Positions 26,053 through 36,302 of a stretch of DNA of 64,000 nucleotides are shown here, one piece after another. The stretch is taken from NCBI GenBank assembly GCA_900110395.1, contig FODP01000012.1, positions 124,001-188,000 of the forward strand, in the 5' to 3' direction. The DNA is from Rhodospirillales bacterium URHD0017. GTDB lineage: Bacteria; Pseudomonadota; Alphaproteobacteria; Reyranellales; Reyranellaceae. Below the pieces are notes generated by a model. That model was not told where the DNA came from. It was given only the letters and a program-made list of their open reading frames with translations, and made no database searches. Position 1 is the stretch's first letter. Each line of letters opens with the position of its first letter. Both the position numbers and the translations under genes were made by a program.

Positions 26053-26709
26053 ATGCAGATCCGGACCGCCAGCCAACCCGGCAAGTTTCCTGCCGCCGCC
26101 TTCGGGACAAATCCGGCGGATGGCATGCCCTTGGTCCTGCGCAAGGGTGACCGCCTGTTCGATGAAGGCGACGAGGCTGAGTATTTTTACAAGGTCGTCT
26201 CGGGCGCCATTCGCTCCTACAAGCTGCTGAGCGACGGGCGACGTCAGATCGACGCCTTCCATCTGCGTGGCGACATCTTCGGCCTGGAGACCGGCAGTGA
26301 GCATCGTTTCTCGGCCGAGGCCGTGGGAGACGCGTCGGTGATCGCCCATCGGCGCAGCCGGATCGCCACGCTGATGCAAGACGACGCCACGTTCCGCGAC
26401 AAGATCATGAGCGCCACCCTGCGCAGCCTCGAGCGAGCGCAGGCCCACATGCTGCTGCTCGGCCGCAAGACCGCAGAGGAAAAGATCGCGACGTTCCTGC
26501 TCGACATGGCCGAGCGCATCTCCAAGGACGAGGAGCAGTTCGAGCTGCCGATGCAGCGATCCGACATCGCCGATCATCTCGGCCTTACCATCGAGACGGT
26601 GTCTCGCGTCCTCAGCCGGTTTGCCCGCAGCGGGCTGATCCGATTGCTGCCGGCCGGCCGGTCGATCGGTCTCTGCAACAGGATGGCGCTGCAGGACCTC
26701 AACGCATAG
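26053..26709 (+). CDS. Crp/Fnr family regulator, FixK-like
   Basis: The 218-residue protein has a cyclic-nucleotide-binding fold (about residues 25-130), the dimer helix and a C-terminal helix-turn-helix (SDIADHLGLTIETVSRVLSRFARSGLI). The recognition helix has Glu181, Ser184 and Arg185, the residues by which FNR/FixK read TTGA half-sites. The N-terminal cysteine cluster of FNR is absent; the only cysteine is Cys208. It therefore resembles FixK rather than an oxygen-sensing iron-sulfur FNR. GGGGAGAAAG precedes the ATG. It is the obvious candidate regulator of the boxes in this island, and no box is seen in front of its own gene. Confidence 0.9.
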   Translation: MQIRTASQPGKFPAAAFGTNPADGMPLVLRKGDRLFDEGDEAEYFYKVVSGAIRSYKLLSDGRRQIDAFHLRGDIFGLETGSEHRFSAEAVGDASVIAHRRSRIATLMQDDATFRDKIMSATLRSLERAQAHMLLLGRKTAEEKIATFLLDMAERISKDEEQFELPMQRSDIADHLGLTIETVSRVLSRFARSGLIRLLPAGRSIGLCNRMALQDLNA

Positions 26710-26738
26710 CGACGAATCCGCCATCAAAGGAGAGCATC

Positions 26739-27430
26739 ATGCGAGCAAAGGACATCATGAGCGACGCCATCGTCTGCATCGGTGTCACGGAATCCGTATT
26801 CGATGCCGCAGAGCTCCTGCTGAGCGCACGCGTCAGCGCCGCGCCGGTTACGAACGACAAAGGCGCGATCGTGGGCATCGTGAGCGAGGCGGATCTCATC
26901 CGTCGCGCCGAGATCGGCACGGCTGGCAAGAAGACCTGGTTGGGACACCTGCTGGACAGCGAAGCCTCATCGGCCAGGGCGTTCGTCGCGGCGCAGACCC
27001 GGCGTGTCGCCGACGTCATGACCAAAGAGGTGGTGACCGCCGACGAGGACACCTCGATCAGCAAACTGGTCGACCTGATGGAAAGGCACGACATCAAGCG
27101 CATCCCGATCGTGCGCGACGCCGTTGTCGTCGGAATCGTCAGCCGCGCCGACCTGCTGCGCGCGCTGTTGTCGCGCGAACCCGATGGCCCGGTGTTGCAG
27201 CCGACTGACAAGGCCCTGCGCGAGACCGTCGTCGACGCACTGGAGCACCGCGCGTGGACATCGAGGTGGCCGATCAACGTCTATGCCAGCGACGGCGTCG
27301 TCCATTTGTGGGGCTTCGTCGAAGGCAAGGAAGTGCGCGACGCCTATCGGGTCGCGACCGAGAACGTTCCCGGCGTGAGGCGGGTCAAGAACCACCTGCG
27401 CCCGATACCGGCCGCGGTCGGCATGGGCGT

Positions 27431-27434
<4 letters not shown>
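26739..27434 (+). CDS. CBS-pair and BON domain protein (second copy)
   Basis: The 231-residue protein has CBS 1 (AKDIMSDAIVCIGVTESVFDAAE ... GIVSEADLIRRA), CBS 2 (DVMTKEVVTADEDTSISKLV ... VGIVSRADLLRALL) and a BON domain (INVYASDGVVHLWGFVEGKE ... VPGVRRVKNHLRPI). It is the same architecture as the protein at 17816-18508. AAAGGAG precedes the ATG. Its last codon overlaps the GTG of the PEP synthase gene (GTGA), so the two are translationally coupled; this links an energy-sensing domain pair with a key carbon-flux enzyme. Confidence 0.9.
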
Positions 27435-29857
<2,423 letters not shown>

Positions 29858-29872
29858 GGCAATCCGCCCAGA

Positions 29873-30967
29873 TTACCAAGGGCACCGTCGATCGGCGCCG
29901 AACAGCGTGGCGAACTGCTGCGCCGTACAGGTCAACGGCCGGCCGGGCGGCGGCCTGCCAGCGGTCCGCGAGAACTCGATTTCCCACGCCGAGTAGCCAG
30001 CCATGAAGAAGCGGCCGACACTGCCCACCTCGGTGTCGCCGCATCCTTCCTCCAATCCGATAGCCTGTGGATACCAGGCGCCACCGCGAACGATCTGCAG
30101 GGGCGGGCTCCAGCCTTCCGCATTCGCCAAATCGCGATTCACGCTGGCATAGATGCCCTCTTGCAGCAGATCGCCGGCGCCGCCGGCGGTGCGGTTGAGC
30201 AGCACGACAAAGGCGTCGAGCGCGCGATTGTAATGCACCGCCGGGCCCCAGAAGCTGTCCGGATCGGCATGCCGCCAACCACGCCTCGCCGGCCAGATCG
30301 GCTTTGGCCGCAGGCCGCTGTCTGTCGACCAGTCCTTTGCCGTCCATAACGCCGGCGGCGCGGCCAAGTCCGCAAGCGGCAGGCGTAGCGCGGCGATACC
30401 CTGCACCGACTCATCGGGATGGTAGCTGGAGAAGAGGACGTAGAGTGACGTGCCGGCCCTGTCCGGGAGTGCGCTCAAGTCGCCATAACCGCCGGCGAAG
30501 AAGCCATTTCGCCATGTGTAGTCGGCAAGTGCAGATGGCAAGCGAAGAAGGTCGCCGCGACAGTGCCACGTCAGCCCCCCATCCTGCGAAAGGATGCGCC
30601 CGATGTACGGCATCCAAAGCTTCGGGGCACCGCAAACCGGTGCTTCACCATGGAACCAGCCGTGCAGAGGCCCGCCCGGCTCCTGCCAGATCGCCTCTAT
30701 CCATTTTCCCACCCGAGGTTCGGGATCGTCACGGAACGTCACCGCAATCGGCGGCAGGTCGAACGTCAGATCCCGTCGCCCGACCCGTCTCAGAGTCTGC
30801 GCGACGGGCTCATAGCGAGAAAAGAATGCAACAGCCGAGCCGCGTTCGATCCTGACCGGGCTGTTGCCATCGGTGCGCCAGCATGTGCGGCCGTGCAGGG
30901 TAATGGGCGACGCCGCGCGAAAGCCAACGTGCAACGCATCATTGGCCGTTTCGGCAACGTACGCCAT
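29873..30967 (-). CDS. Beta-propeller-like protein (DUF4185/glycosidase-like)
   Basis: The 364-residue protein has repeated aromatic blade-like blocks (DGGLTWHCRGDLLRLP, WRNGFFAGGYGDLS, GTSLYVLFSSYHPDE, PDSFWGPAVHYNRALDAFVVLLNR, GIYASVNRDLANAEGW), which resemble five-bladed propeller glycosidase-like proteins of the DUF4185 type. There is no signal peptide and no catalytic triad I can assign. The ATG at 30967 directly abuts the TAG of the upstream universal stress gene, so the two form an operon that should share the FixK-type box at 31864. Confidence 0.55.
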   Translation of the reverse strand: MAYVAETANDALHVGFRAASPITLHGRTCWRTDGNSPVRIERGSAVAFFSRYEPVAQTLRRVGRRDLTFDLPPIAVTFRDDPEPRVGKWIEAIWQEPGGPLHGWFHGEAPVCGAPKLWMPYIGRILSQDGGLTWHCRGDLLRLPSALADYTWRNGFFAGGYGDLSALPDRAGTSLYVLFSSYHPDESVQGIAALRLPLADLAAPPALWTAKDWSTDSGLRPKPIWPARRGWRHADPDSFWGPAVHYNRALDAFVVLLNRTAGGAGDLLQEGIYASVNRDLANAEGWSPPLQIVRGGAWYPQAIGLEEGCGDTEVGSVGRFFMAGYSAWEIEFSRTAGRPPPGRPLTCTAQQFATLFGADRRCPW

Positions 30968-31810
30968 CTAGTGAGCCATCAGCAACGGCACGGTCATGCC
31001 GGACAACAGCGTGCGGCTGGCACCCCCCAAGATCACCTCACGCAGGCGGGAGCGACCATAGACGCCCATGACGATGACATCGCAGCCGTGATCCATCGCT
31101 CGCGACAGGATCACGCCACCGATATCCGAATCGGGGGCGACGTCGCGCTGCACCGTGACCTTGACGCCATGTCGGCCGAGCCAGGTGGCGACGTCGGCAC
31201 CCCGCTCGGCGCCATGGCCTAAAGCGGACGTCGTGGGCTCGACGATGAGGACTGTCACTGCGGAAGCTGCCTTCAGGAGCGGTAGCGCCTCGGTCGCGGC
31301 CCGCGCTGCTTCGCGGCTGGCATTCCAGCACAGCATGACATCGCGGCCGATCGGCTGGCGCACGCCGACGAAGGGCACGACGAGGACGCCGCGCCCGGTA
31401 GCAAGCGCGACGTTTTCGGGCAAGCGTGGCGACGCGGGAAGCCTCGTGGGTGACTCGGGCTCATTCTGCCCGACGACCGTGAGGTCGGCGTAGCGGGCAT
31501 GCACGATCAGAAGATCGACGGTGGAACCATCGACCGAGCGCCATTCGCTCCCGACGGACTTGCCCTTGGTGGCAACCGCAAAGGCTTGTTGCGACGCTTC
31601 TTCGCTCTCCTTGAGAGCGTCCTGGTGCTCCTTGAGCATCAGATTCAGGGCGTACGGCCCCGTGTCATAGAACGGCTGCTGAAAAGGCGGCCGGGCATGA
31701 AGGCCGACGAGATGTGCCTGATGTCGCTCGGCAAGGCTTGCCGCCAGCTCAATTCGCGCAGGAGCGGCCTTGCCGGCATCGCAATGAACAAGGATCGTCT
31801 TGTAGGTCAT
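30968..31810 (-). CDS. Universal stress protein, tandem UspA domains
   Basis: The 280-residue protein has two UspA folds. The first starts YKTILVHCDAGKAAPARIELAASLAERHQAHLVGLHA; the second starts around GRDVMLCWNASREAARAATEALPLL and ends with the ATP-binding-type loop VMGVYGRSRLREVILGGASRTLL. Such proteins are induced in stasis or low oxygen. ATG 31810 has AGGACAGGA upstream; 12 further in-frame residues exist but lack a site. It is divergent from hsp20, with a FixK-type box between them. Confidence 0.9.
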   Translation of the reverse strand: MTYKTILVHCDAGKAAPARIELAASLAERHQAHLVGLHARPPFQQPFYDTGPYALNLMLKEHQDALKESEEASQQAFAVATKGKSVGSEWRSVDGSTVDLLIVHARYADLTVVGQNEPESPTRLPASPRLPENVALATGRGVLVVPFVGVRQPIGRDVMLCWNASREAARAATEALPLLKAASAVTVLIVEPTTSALGHGAERGADVATWLGRHGVKVTVQRDVAPDSDIGGVILSRAMDHGCDVIVMGVYGRSRLREVILGGASRTLLSGMTVPLLMAH

Positions 31811-31863
31811 TGGTCCTGTCCTCCACTGCGAAGACATCATGAACAAACCGGTCCGGCTCCGGC

Positions 31864-31877
31864 TTGATCTCGGTCAA
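31864..31877. promoter_or_regulatory. FixK/FNR-type box shared by divergent usp and hsp20
   Basis: TTGA-TCTCGG-TCAA has perfect outer half-sites. For usp (minus), a start near 31829 and a -10-like CATGAT fit class II geometry. For hsp20 (plus), a start near 31912 fits. The hsp20 leader then begins with a perfect hairpin, GGATCA-TCTT-TGATCC (31912-31927). Confidence 0.7.
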
Positions 31878-31942
31878 ACGCGCGATCGAGGGAATGCTCT
31901 AGGAAATGAAGGGATCATCTTTGATCCATCACGGAGGATGCG

Positions 31943-32422
31943 ATGACCGAAGCAAAGTCTCTTACCAATCCGCGTACTCCCGCTGCCTTCGGCGGCGACT
32001 TCGACCAGATGGTCAATCGAATGATGAGGACCTGGCCATTCAACTGGGCCGACCTCATGCCGAGCAGCGAGCCGCGTGCTCTGCGCGCGTTCGAACACAT
32101 GCCCAAGGTCGAGGTGAAGGAAAACGGAAAGGGCTACAGCGTCACCGTCGAGCTGCCCGGGCTGGACGACAAGGACGTGAAGGTCCAGGTCGAGGACGAC
32201 GTCCTTACGATCTCCGGCGAAAAGAACGTCGAGCAGGCCAACGACAAGACGCACTATTCGGAGCGCAGCTACGGCAGCTTCACCCGCGCCTTCACCCTGC
32301 CGGCCGACGCCGACCGTAACGGCATCACGGCGACATTCGCGAAGGGTGTGCTGACGCTGCAGATTGCCAAGACCGCGACGCCCTCGGCCGAGGTCAAGCA
32401 GGTCGCCATCAAGGCCGCCTGA
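31943..32422 (+). CDS. Small heat-shock protein Hsp20
   Basis: The 159-residue chaperone has the alpha-crystallin domain from about residue 52 (PKVEVKENGKGYSVTVELPGLDDKDVKVQVEDDVLTISGEK) to the family signature ATFAKGVLTLQIAK. It holds unfolding proteins in a refoldable state in the cytoplasm. GGAGG precedes ATG 31943. Its leader has a 6-bp hairpin. It is divergent from the universal stress gene. HspX, a small heat-shock protein, is the best-known DosR-regulon product in mycobacteria. Confidence 0.94.
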   Translation: MTEAKSLTNPRTPAAFGGDFDQMVNRMMRTWPFNWADLMPSSEPRALRAFEHMPKVEVKENGKGYSVTVELPGLDDKDVKVQVEDDVLTISGEKNVEQANDKTHYSERSYGSFTRAFTLPADADRNGITATFAKGVLTLQIAKTATPSAEVKQVAIKAA

Positions 32423-32441
32423 GCGACCGATCTGTTCGCCG

Positions 32442-32467
32442 GCGCGGCCGCAATATTGCGACCGCGC
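32442..32467. repeat. Near-perfect 26-base palindrome after hsp20
   Basis: GCGCGG, then CGCAATATTGCG, then CCGCGC form a palindrome with a single C/A mismatch pair. It lies 19 bases after the hsp20 stop and before the alcohol dehydrogenase gene. It could end hsp20 transcripts or stabilise their 3' ends; no T-run follows. Confidence 0.55.
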
Positions 32468-32507
32468 GGGCAACGGTGTTCCATTGCCGCCTCAGGAGGC
32501 CAAACTC

Positions 32508-33491
32508 GTGAAAGCGATGGTTCTGGCTGCCGAGCGGCGCCCGCTCTTTCTGGAGGAGAGGCCCGACCCAACGCCGGGCGCCGGTGAAATTCGTGTGCGC
32601 GTCGAGGCTTGCGGCGTCTGCCGCACCGACCTGCATATCGTCGACGGCGAATTGCCCGACATCCGGCTGCCCGTCGTGCCGGGGCATGAGATCGTGGGCA
32701 CCGTCGAGGCGTTGGGTCCCGGCGTCATGTCGCACCGCCTCGGGCAGCGGGTCGGCGTGCCGTGGCTCGGCCATACCTGTGGCGCTTGTCCCTATTGTTC
32801 GACGCATCGCGAAAATCTCTGCGACCGGCCGGTGTTCACCGGACACGGCCGCGACGGCGGGTTCGCCACTCATACCGTCGCCGACGCGGCCTATGCCTTT
32901 GCGCTCGACGGGTTCCACGATCCGGTCGCGGCGGCGCCGCTGCTGTGTGCAGGCCTGATCGGCTGGCGGTCGCTCCGGCTGGCGGGCGAGGGCCGCCGAA
33001 TCGGTCTTTATGGCTTCGGCGCCGCCGCCCACATCATCGCACAGGTCTGTCGCTGGCAGGGCCGGGACGTCTATGCCTTCACCCGGCCGGACGACGCAGC
33101 CGCCCAGGCGCACGCCTTGTCGCTCGGCGCCACATGGGCCGGTTCGTCGTCCGACTCGCCACCTGAGCTCCTGGATGCCGCAATCCTGTTTGCGCCGGTC
33201 GGCGCTCTGGTGCCGGCTGCCCTTCGGGCCGTGCGCAAGGGCGGCCGCGTGGTCTGCGGCGGCATCCATATGAGCGACATCCCAGCCTTTCCCTACCGCT
33301 TGCTGTGGGAGGAACGACAGGTCCTCTCCGTCGCCAACCTGACAAGACAGGACGCCGTCGAGTTCCTGCCGGTCGCTTCAGCGGCGGGCGTGGCGACCAC
33401 GACCAAGGTCTATCCGCTTGCCGCCGCCAACGAGGCCTTGTCCGACCTGCGCGCCGGTCGCTTTCAGGGCGCGGCTGTCCTCGTTCCTTAG
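32508..33491 (+). CDS. Zinc-dependent alcohol dehydrogenase
   Basis: The 327-residue medium-chain dehydrogenase keeps the catalytic-zinc motif CGVCRTDLH and PGHEIVG, and the structural-zinc cysteines in GHTCGACPYCSTHRENLC. The nucleotide-binding loop reads GLYGFGAAAH rather than the usual GxGGxG, so cofactor binding may be atypical. It should interconvert alcohols and aldehydes, as in fermentation. GTG 32508 has AGGAGG eight bases upstream; ATG 32517 is an alternative start. Confidence 0.9.
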   Translation: MKAMVLAAERRPLFLEERPDPTPGAGEIRVRVEACGVCRTDLHIVDGELPDIRLPVVPGHEIVGTVEALGPGVMSHRLGQRVGVPWLGHTCGACPYCSTHRENLCDRPVFTGHGRDGGFATHTVADAAYAFALDGFHDPVAAAPLLCAGLIGWRSLRLAGEGRRIGLYGFGAAAHIIAQVCRWQGRDVYAFTRPDDAAAQAHALSLGATWAGSSSDSPPELLDAAILFAPVGALVPAALRAVRKGGRVVCGGIHMSDIPAFPYRLLWEERQVLSVANLTRQDAVEFLPVASAAGVATTTKVYPLAAANEALSDLRAGRFQGAAVLVP

Positions 33492-33504
33492 CTCGAGCGT
33501 GCGT

Positions 33505-33518
33505 TTGCGCCAGGTCAA
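33505..33518. promoter_or_regulatory. FixK-type box
   Basis: TTGC-GCCAGG-TCAA fits the rhizobial FixK2 consensus (TTG[A/C]-N6-[T/G]CAA). Centred near 33511, it predicts a start near 33553, 20 bases before the second universal stress gene. Confidence 0.65.
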
Positions 33519-33572
33519 GGTCGACCGCATGGGTCGGCGCGATCCTGCCCGCGGATCTTGCGAGGAAGCGCC

Positions 33573-34400
33573 ATGGCCTATGCGACCGTATTGGTCAATC
33601 TAACCCTCGGACGATCGAACACGCCCGCACTCGCGGCGGCTGTCGCCGTCGCCGGGCAGTGCAGGGCGGGTATCATTGGCATTGCAGCCTGCCGCCCCAT
33701 CGAAATCGCCTGCCGCGACTATGCGGTCCCGGCAGCCCTCTACGAAGAAGATCGCAAGCAGGCTGCGCAGCAAATGAAGGCAGCCGAGGTCGAGTTCCAG
33801 CAGGCCGTTGCCAACCTGCACGGTCCGACGGAGTGGCGGGCCCGGACGACGGCGCTTCCCCTCGCCGATCATCTGTTGCGGGAGGCGAGAGGCGCCGACC
33901 TGATCGTGGCCGGCGCCGCGGCACCGAATGTTCCGCTCGACGTCACGCGCCAGGTCGACCTTTGCGATCTGGTGATGGGCGCCGGCCGGCCGGTGCTGCT
34001 CGTTCCAGACGGCGCGGTCCCAAAACGCTTCGAGCGCATCCTCGTCGCCTGGAAGGACACACCTGAAGCTCAGCGAGCCATTACGAGCGCCTTGCCGCTT
34101 CTTGCCAACTGCCGCCACGTCTCGGTCGTGGAGATCACTCCTCCGGAGGAGCTCGCGGCGGCAAGAACAGGAATGGGGGAAATCATGCGCTGGCTGGGTC
34201 ACCACGAGGTAAAAGCGGCGGCGACGGTCACGCTCTCAAACGGCGCCAATGCCAAGCAGCTGCGCGCGATCGCCCGGGACACCAGTGCCGACCTGGTCGT
34301 CGCCGGCGCCTATGGCTATCGGCGGGAGCACGAATGGGTGCTGGGGGGCGTGACGGCCGACCTGTTGGCCGGCGACCGCTGCGTGCTGTTCGCGCACTGA
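33573..34400 (+). CDS. Universal stress protein (second copy)
   Basis: The 275-residue protein has two UspA-like halves. The first (ATVLVNLTLGRSNTPALAAAVAVAGQ) is degenerate; the second contains FERILVAWKDTPEAQRAITSALPLL and the C-terminal DLVVAGAYGYRREHEWVLGGVTADLL, where the nucleotide-loop Ser/Arg pattern is altered. GAGGAAG precedes ATG 33573. It has its own FixK-type box 55 bases upstream and is only distantly similar to the copy at 30968-31810. Confidence 0.87.
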   Translation: MAYATVLVNLTLGRSNTPALAAAVAVAGQCRAGIIGIAACRPIEIACRDYAVPAALYEEDRKQAAQQMKAAEVEFQQAVANLHGPTEWRARTTALPLADHLLREARGADLIVAGAAAPNVPLDVTRQVDLCDLVMGAGRPVLLVPDGAVPKRFERILVAWKDTPEAQRAITSALPLLANCRHVSVVEITPPEELAAARTGMGEIMRWLGHHEVKAAATVTLSNGANAKQLRAIARDTSADLVVAGAYGYRREHEWVLGGVTADLLAGDRCVLFAH

Positions 34401-34414
34401 CGACCGGATGCGCC

Positions 34415-34462
34415 TCAGCGCGGCGTATCGGGCAGCATGCGGTCGACGTTGGCACTCCCAGC
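34415..34462 (-). pseudogene. C-terminal remnant of an eRF1/Pelota-like small protein
   Basis: On the minus strand these bases read ...ANVDRMLPDTPR and a stop. The intact gene at 37431-37829 ends AFKAIDRMLPNTPR. Only about a dozen residues survive, next to the promoter of the metallo-beta-lactamase gene, so this is a relic of a second copy. Confidence 0.6.
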
Positions 34463-34494
34463 ATCCAGGAACCGCACCCGGGCCCGGCAATCGT

Positions 34495-34537
34495 ATGAGC
34501 TAGATCAAACGCCCTCGCCGAAGGTCCGCCGTATTAA
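34495..34537 (+). promoter_or_regulatory. FixK/FNR-type class II promoter
   Basis: The box ATGA-GCTAGA-TCAA (34495-34508, centre near 34501) is followed by a -10-like TATTAA at 34532-34537. The predicted start is near 34543, exactly the 41-base class II distance, leaving a 27-base leader with GGAGGAGG before the GTG at 34570. The box lies in the segment duplicated at 17727-17764. Confidence 0.7.
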
Positions 34538-34569
34538 CAACGGATGGGACACAACGCGGAGGAGGGCCG

Positions 34570-36222
34570 GTGAACATCTCGCTGCACACCCATGGCGCCG
34601 CCGGCACAGTGACGGGCTCCTGCTACCGGCTGGTCACGCCGGGCGGCGACCTGCTGATCGATTGCGGCATGTTCCAGGGGCCGAAGTCGTTGCGCGGCCT
34701 GAACTATCGCCAGTTGCCCTTCGAGGCCTCGGCCGTCGAGGCGGTGCTGCTGACCCATGCCCACATCGATCACACCGGCCTGTTCCCCAAGCTGGCGCTG
34801 GCAGGCTTCCGAGGCAAGGCGTGGACGACCGAAGCCACCCGAGACCTTCTGCACTGGCTCCTTCCCGATGCCGGAGCCATCCAGGAGGGCGACGTCGAGC
34901 GGCTGAACCGGCGCAACAGCCGCCGGGGAGAGCCGCTCGTCACCCCCATCTACACCCGCAGCGATGCCGAGGCCTCGCTCTCCTTGCTCGGCGTGCAGCG
35001 TTACGATTCGTGGTTCGAGCCGCTGACAGGCGTTCGTGCCCGCCTGCGCAACGCCGGCCACATCCTGGGCAGCGCCTTCATCGAAATGGAGGTCGACGCC
35101 CGGCCACGACCCGTGCGCTTCGTCTTTTCTGGCGACATCGGGCCACGGGAGAAAGCGCTCCAACCCGATCCGTCGATGCCGGCCCCCTGTGACATTCTTC
35201 TGCTGGAGTCGACCTACGGCAATCGCCTGCGGCAACGCCTGACCGAGGCCGACCGCCGGTCTCTGCTCGGACGCGAACTGAGCGACGCGCTGAAGGCAGG
35301 CGGCAATGTCATCGTTCCCGTGTTCGCCGTGGAGCGCACCCAGGAGATCCTCGACGACATCGCCCGCCTCAAACGCGACGGCGAGATCGCAGCAGTCCCG
35401 GTCTTTCTCGATTCGCCGCTCGCCGGCCGGACGACCGAGGTGTTCCGCCGTCATCGCCGTACCCTGGAGCGCGGCACGGACGGAATGGTCTTCACGGGCG
35501 GCGATTTCCGCCTGATCGAGACGGTCGAGCAAAGCAAGGCGATCGGCCGCATCCACGGCGGCGCCATCATCCTCGCCGGCTCCGGCATGTGCGATGCCGG
35601 GCGCGTGAAGCATCATCTCAAGGATCATCTATGGCGGCCAGAGTCGACGGTGCTCTTCGTCGGGTACCAGGCGCCCGGCACCCTGGGCGCCCTCGTTCGC
35701 GATGGCGCGCCGCGTGTGCGCATCCACGGCGAGGAAATCAACGTCAAGGCGCGCATTCGCACCATCGATGCCTATTCCGGCCATGCCGACCGCGACGAGC
35801 TGGTCGAGTGGGCGCGTCCGCTTCTTCCTGCGCTCGGCTCGGCGATGCTGGTGCATGGCGAGCCCGACGCCGTGCAAGGGCTTGCCGACAGCCTCTCGGC
35901 GGCAGGGCTGGAGCGTCCGCGCATCGTCGCACCGGAACTCGATCAGGCGTTCAGCATCGTCTTCCACGACGGTCGATGGCAGGCCCTCCCGTCGCAGGCC
36001 GCCGCCACCCCCCGACTGCCGCCGGCGCAGGCGAGTGCAGCGCGCGACTGGCACAACGATTATGCCGAGACGCTGCTCGATCTACGCAACGCGCTCCTGC
36101 AGCAAAATGACGATCGCCGGCGCCAGCAATTGCTGAACGAAGTACGACGACTGATCGGCTCCCAGGGAGGCGCCGCCGGCAGCGGCTCGAAACGTGGACC
36201 AACGATGTCGGGCAGGACCTAG
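34570..36222 (+). CDS. Metallo-beta-lactamase/beta-CASP family RNA-processing-type hydrolase
   Basis: The 550-residue protein has the zinc motif THAHIDHTG (His63, His65, Asp67, His68), the GHILGSAFIEME and FSGDIG blocks, and the beta-CASP insert with LLESTYGNR, VPVFAVERTQEIL and ILAGSGMCDAGRVKHHL, ending with the RMMBL-type segment containing DAYSGHADRDEL. This is the CPSF73-like ribonuclease group. An 80-residue Gln/Arg-rich tail follows. GTG 34570 has a strong GGAGGAGG site. The FixK-type promoter links it to the island, perhaps for RNA turnover on entering low oxygen. Confidence 0.9.
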   Translation: MNISLHTHGAAGTVTGSCYRLVTPGGDLLIDCGMFQGPKSLRGLNYRQLPFEASAVEAVLLTHAHIDHTGLFPKLALAGFRGKAWTTEATRDLLHWLLPDAGAIQEGDVERLNRRNSRRGEPLVTPIYTRSDAEASLSLLGVQRYDSWFEPLTGVRARLRNAGHILGSAFIEMEVDARPRPVRFVFSGDIGPREKALQPDPSMPAPCDILLLESTYGNRLRQRLTEADRRSLLGRELSDALKAGGNVIVPVFAVERTQEILDDIARLKRDGEIAAVPVFLDSPLAGRTTEVFRRHRRTLERGTDGMVFTGGDFRLIETVEQSKAIGRIHGGAIILAGSGMCDAGRVKHHLKDHLWRPESTVLFVGYQAPGTLGALVRDGAPRVRIHGEEINVKARIRTIDAYSGHADRDELVEWARPLLPALGSAMLVHGEPDAVQGLADSLSAAGLERPRIVAPELDQAFSIVFHDGRWQALPSQAAATPRLPPAQASAARDWHNDYAETLLDLRNALLQQNDDRRRQQLLNEVRRLIGSQGGAAGSGSKRGPTMSGRT

Positions 36223-36254
36223 GATCGGCTCACCCCCGCTGCATCGCGAGCTGC

Positions 36255-36268
36255 TTGACCTGCGTCAA
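36255..36268. promoter_or_regulatory. FixK/FNR-type box
   Basis: TTGA-CCTGCG-TCAA has perfect outer half-sites. Its centre near 36261 predicts a start near 36303, which is the first in-frame ATG of the next gene; either the message is leaderless or translation begins at ATG 36312 or 36318. Confidence 0.6.
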
Positions 36269-36302
36269 GGGCCGCCGGCGCCGGAGGAGCACTCTGCGCG
36301 TC

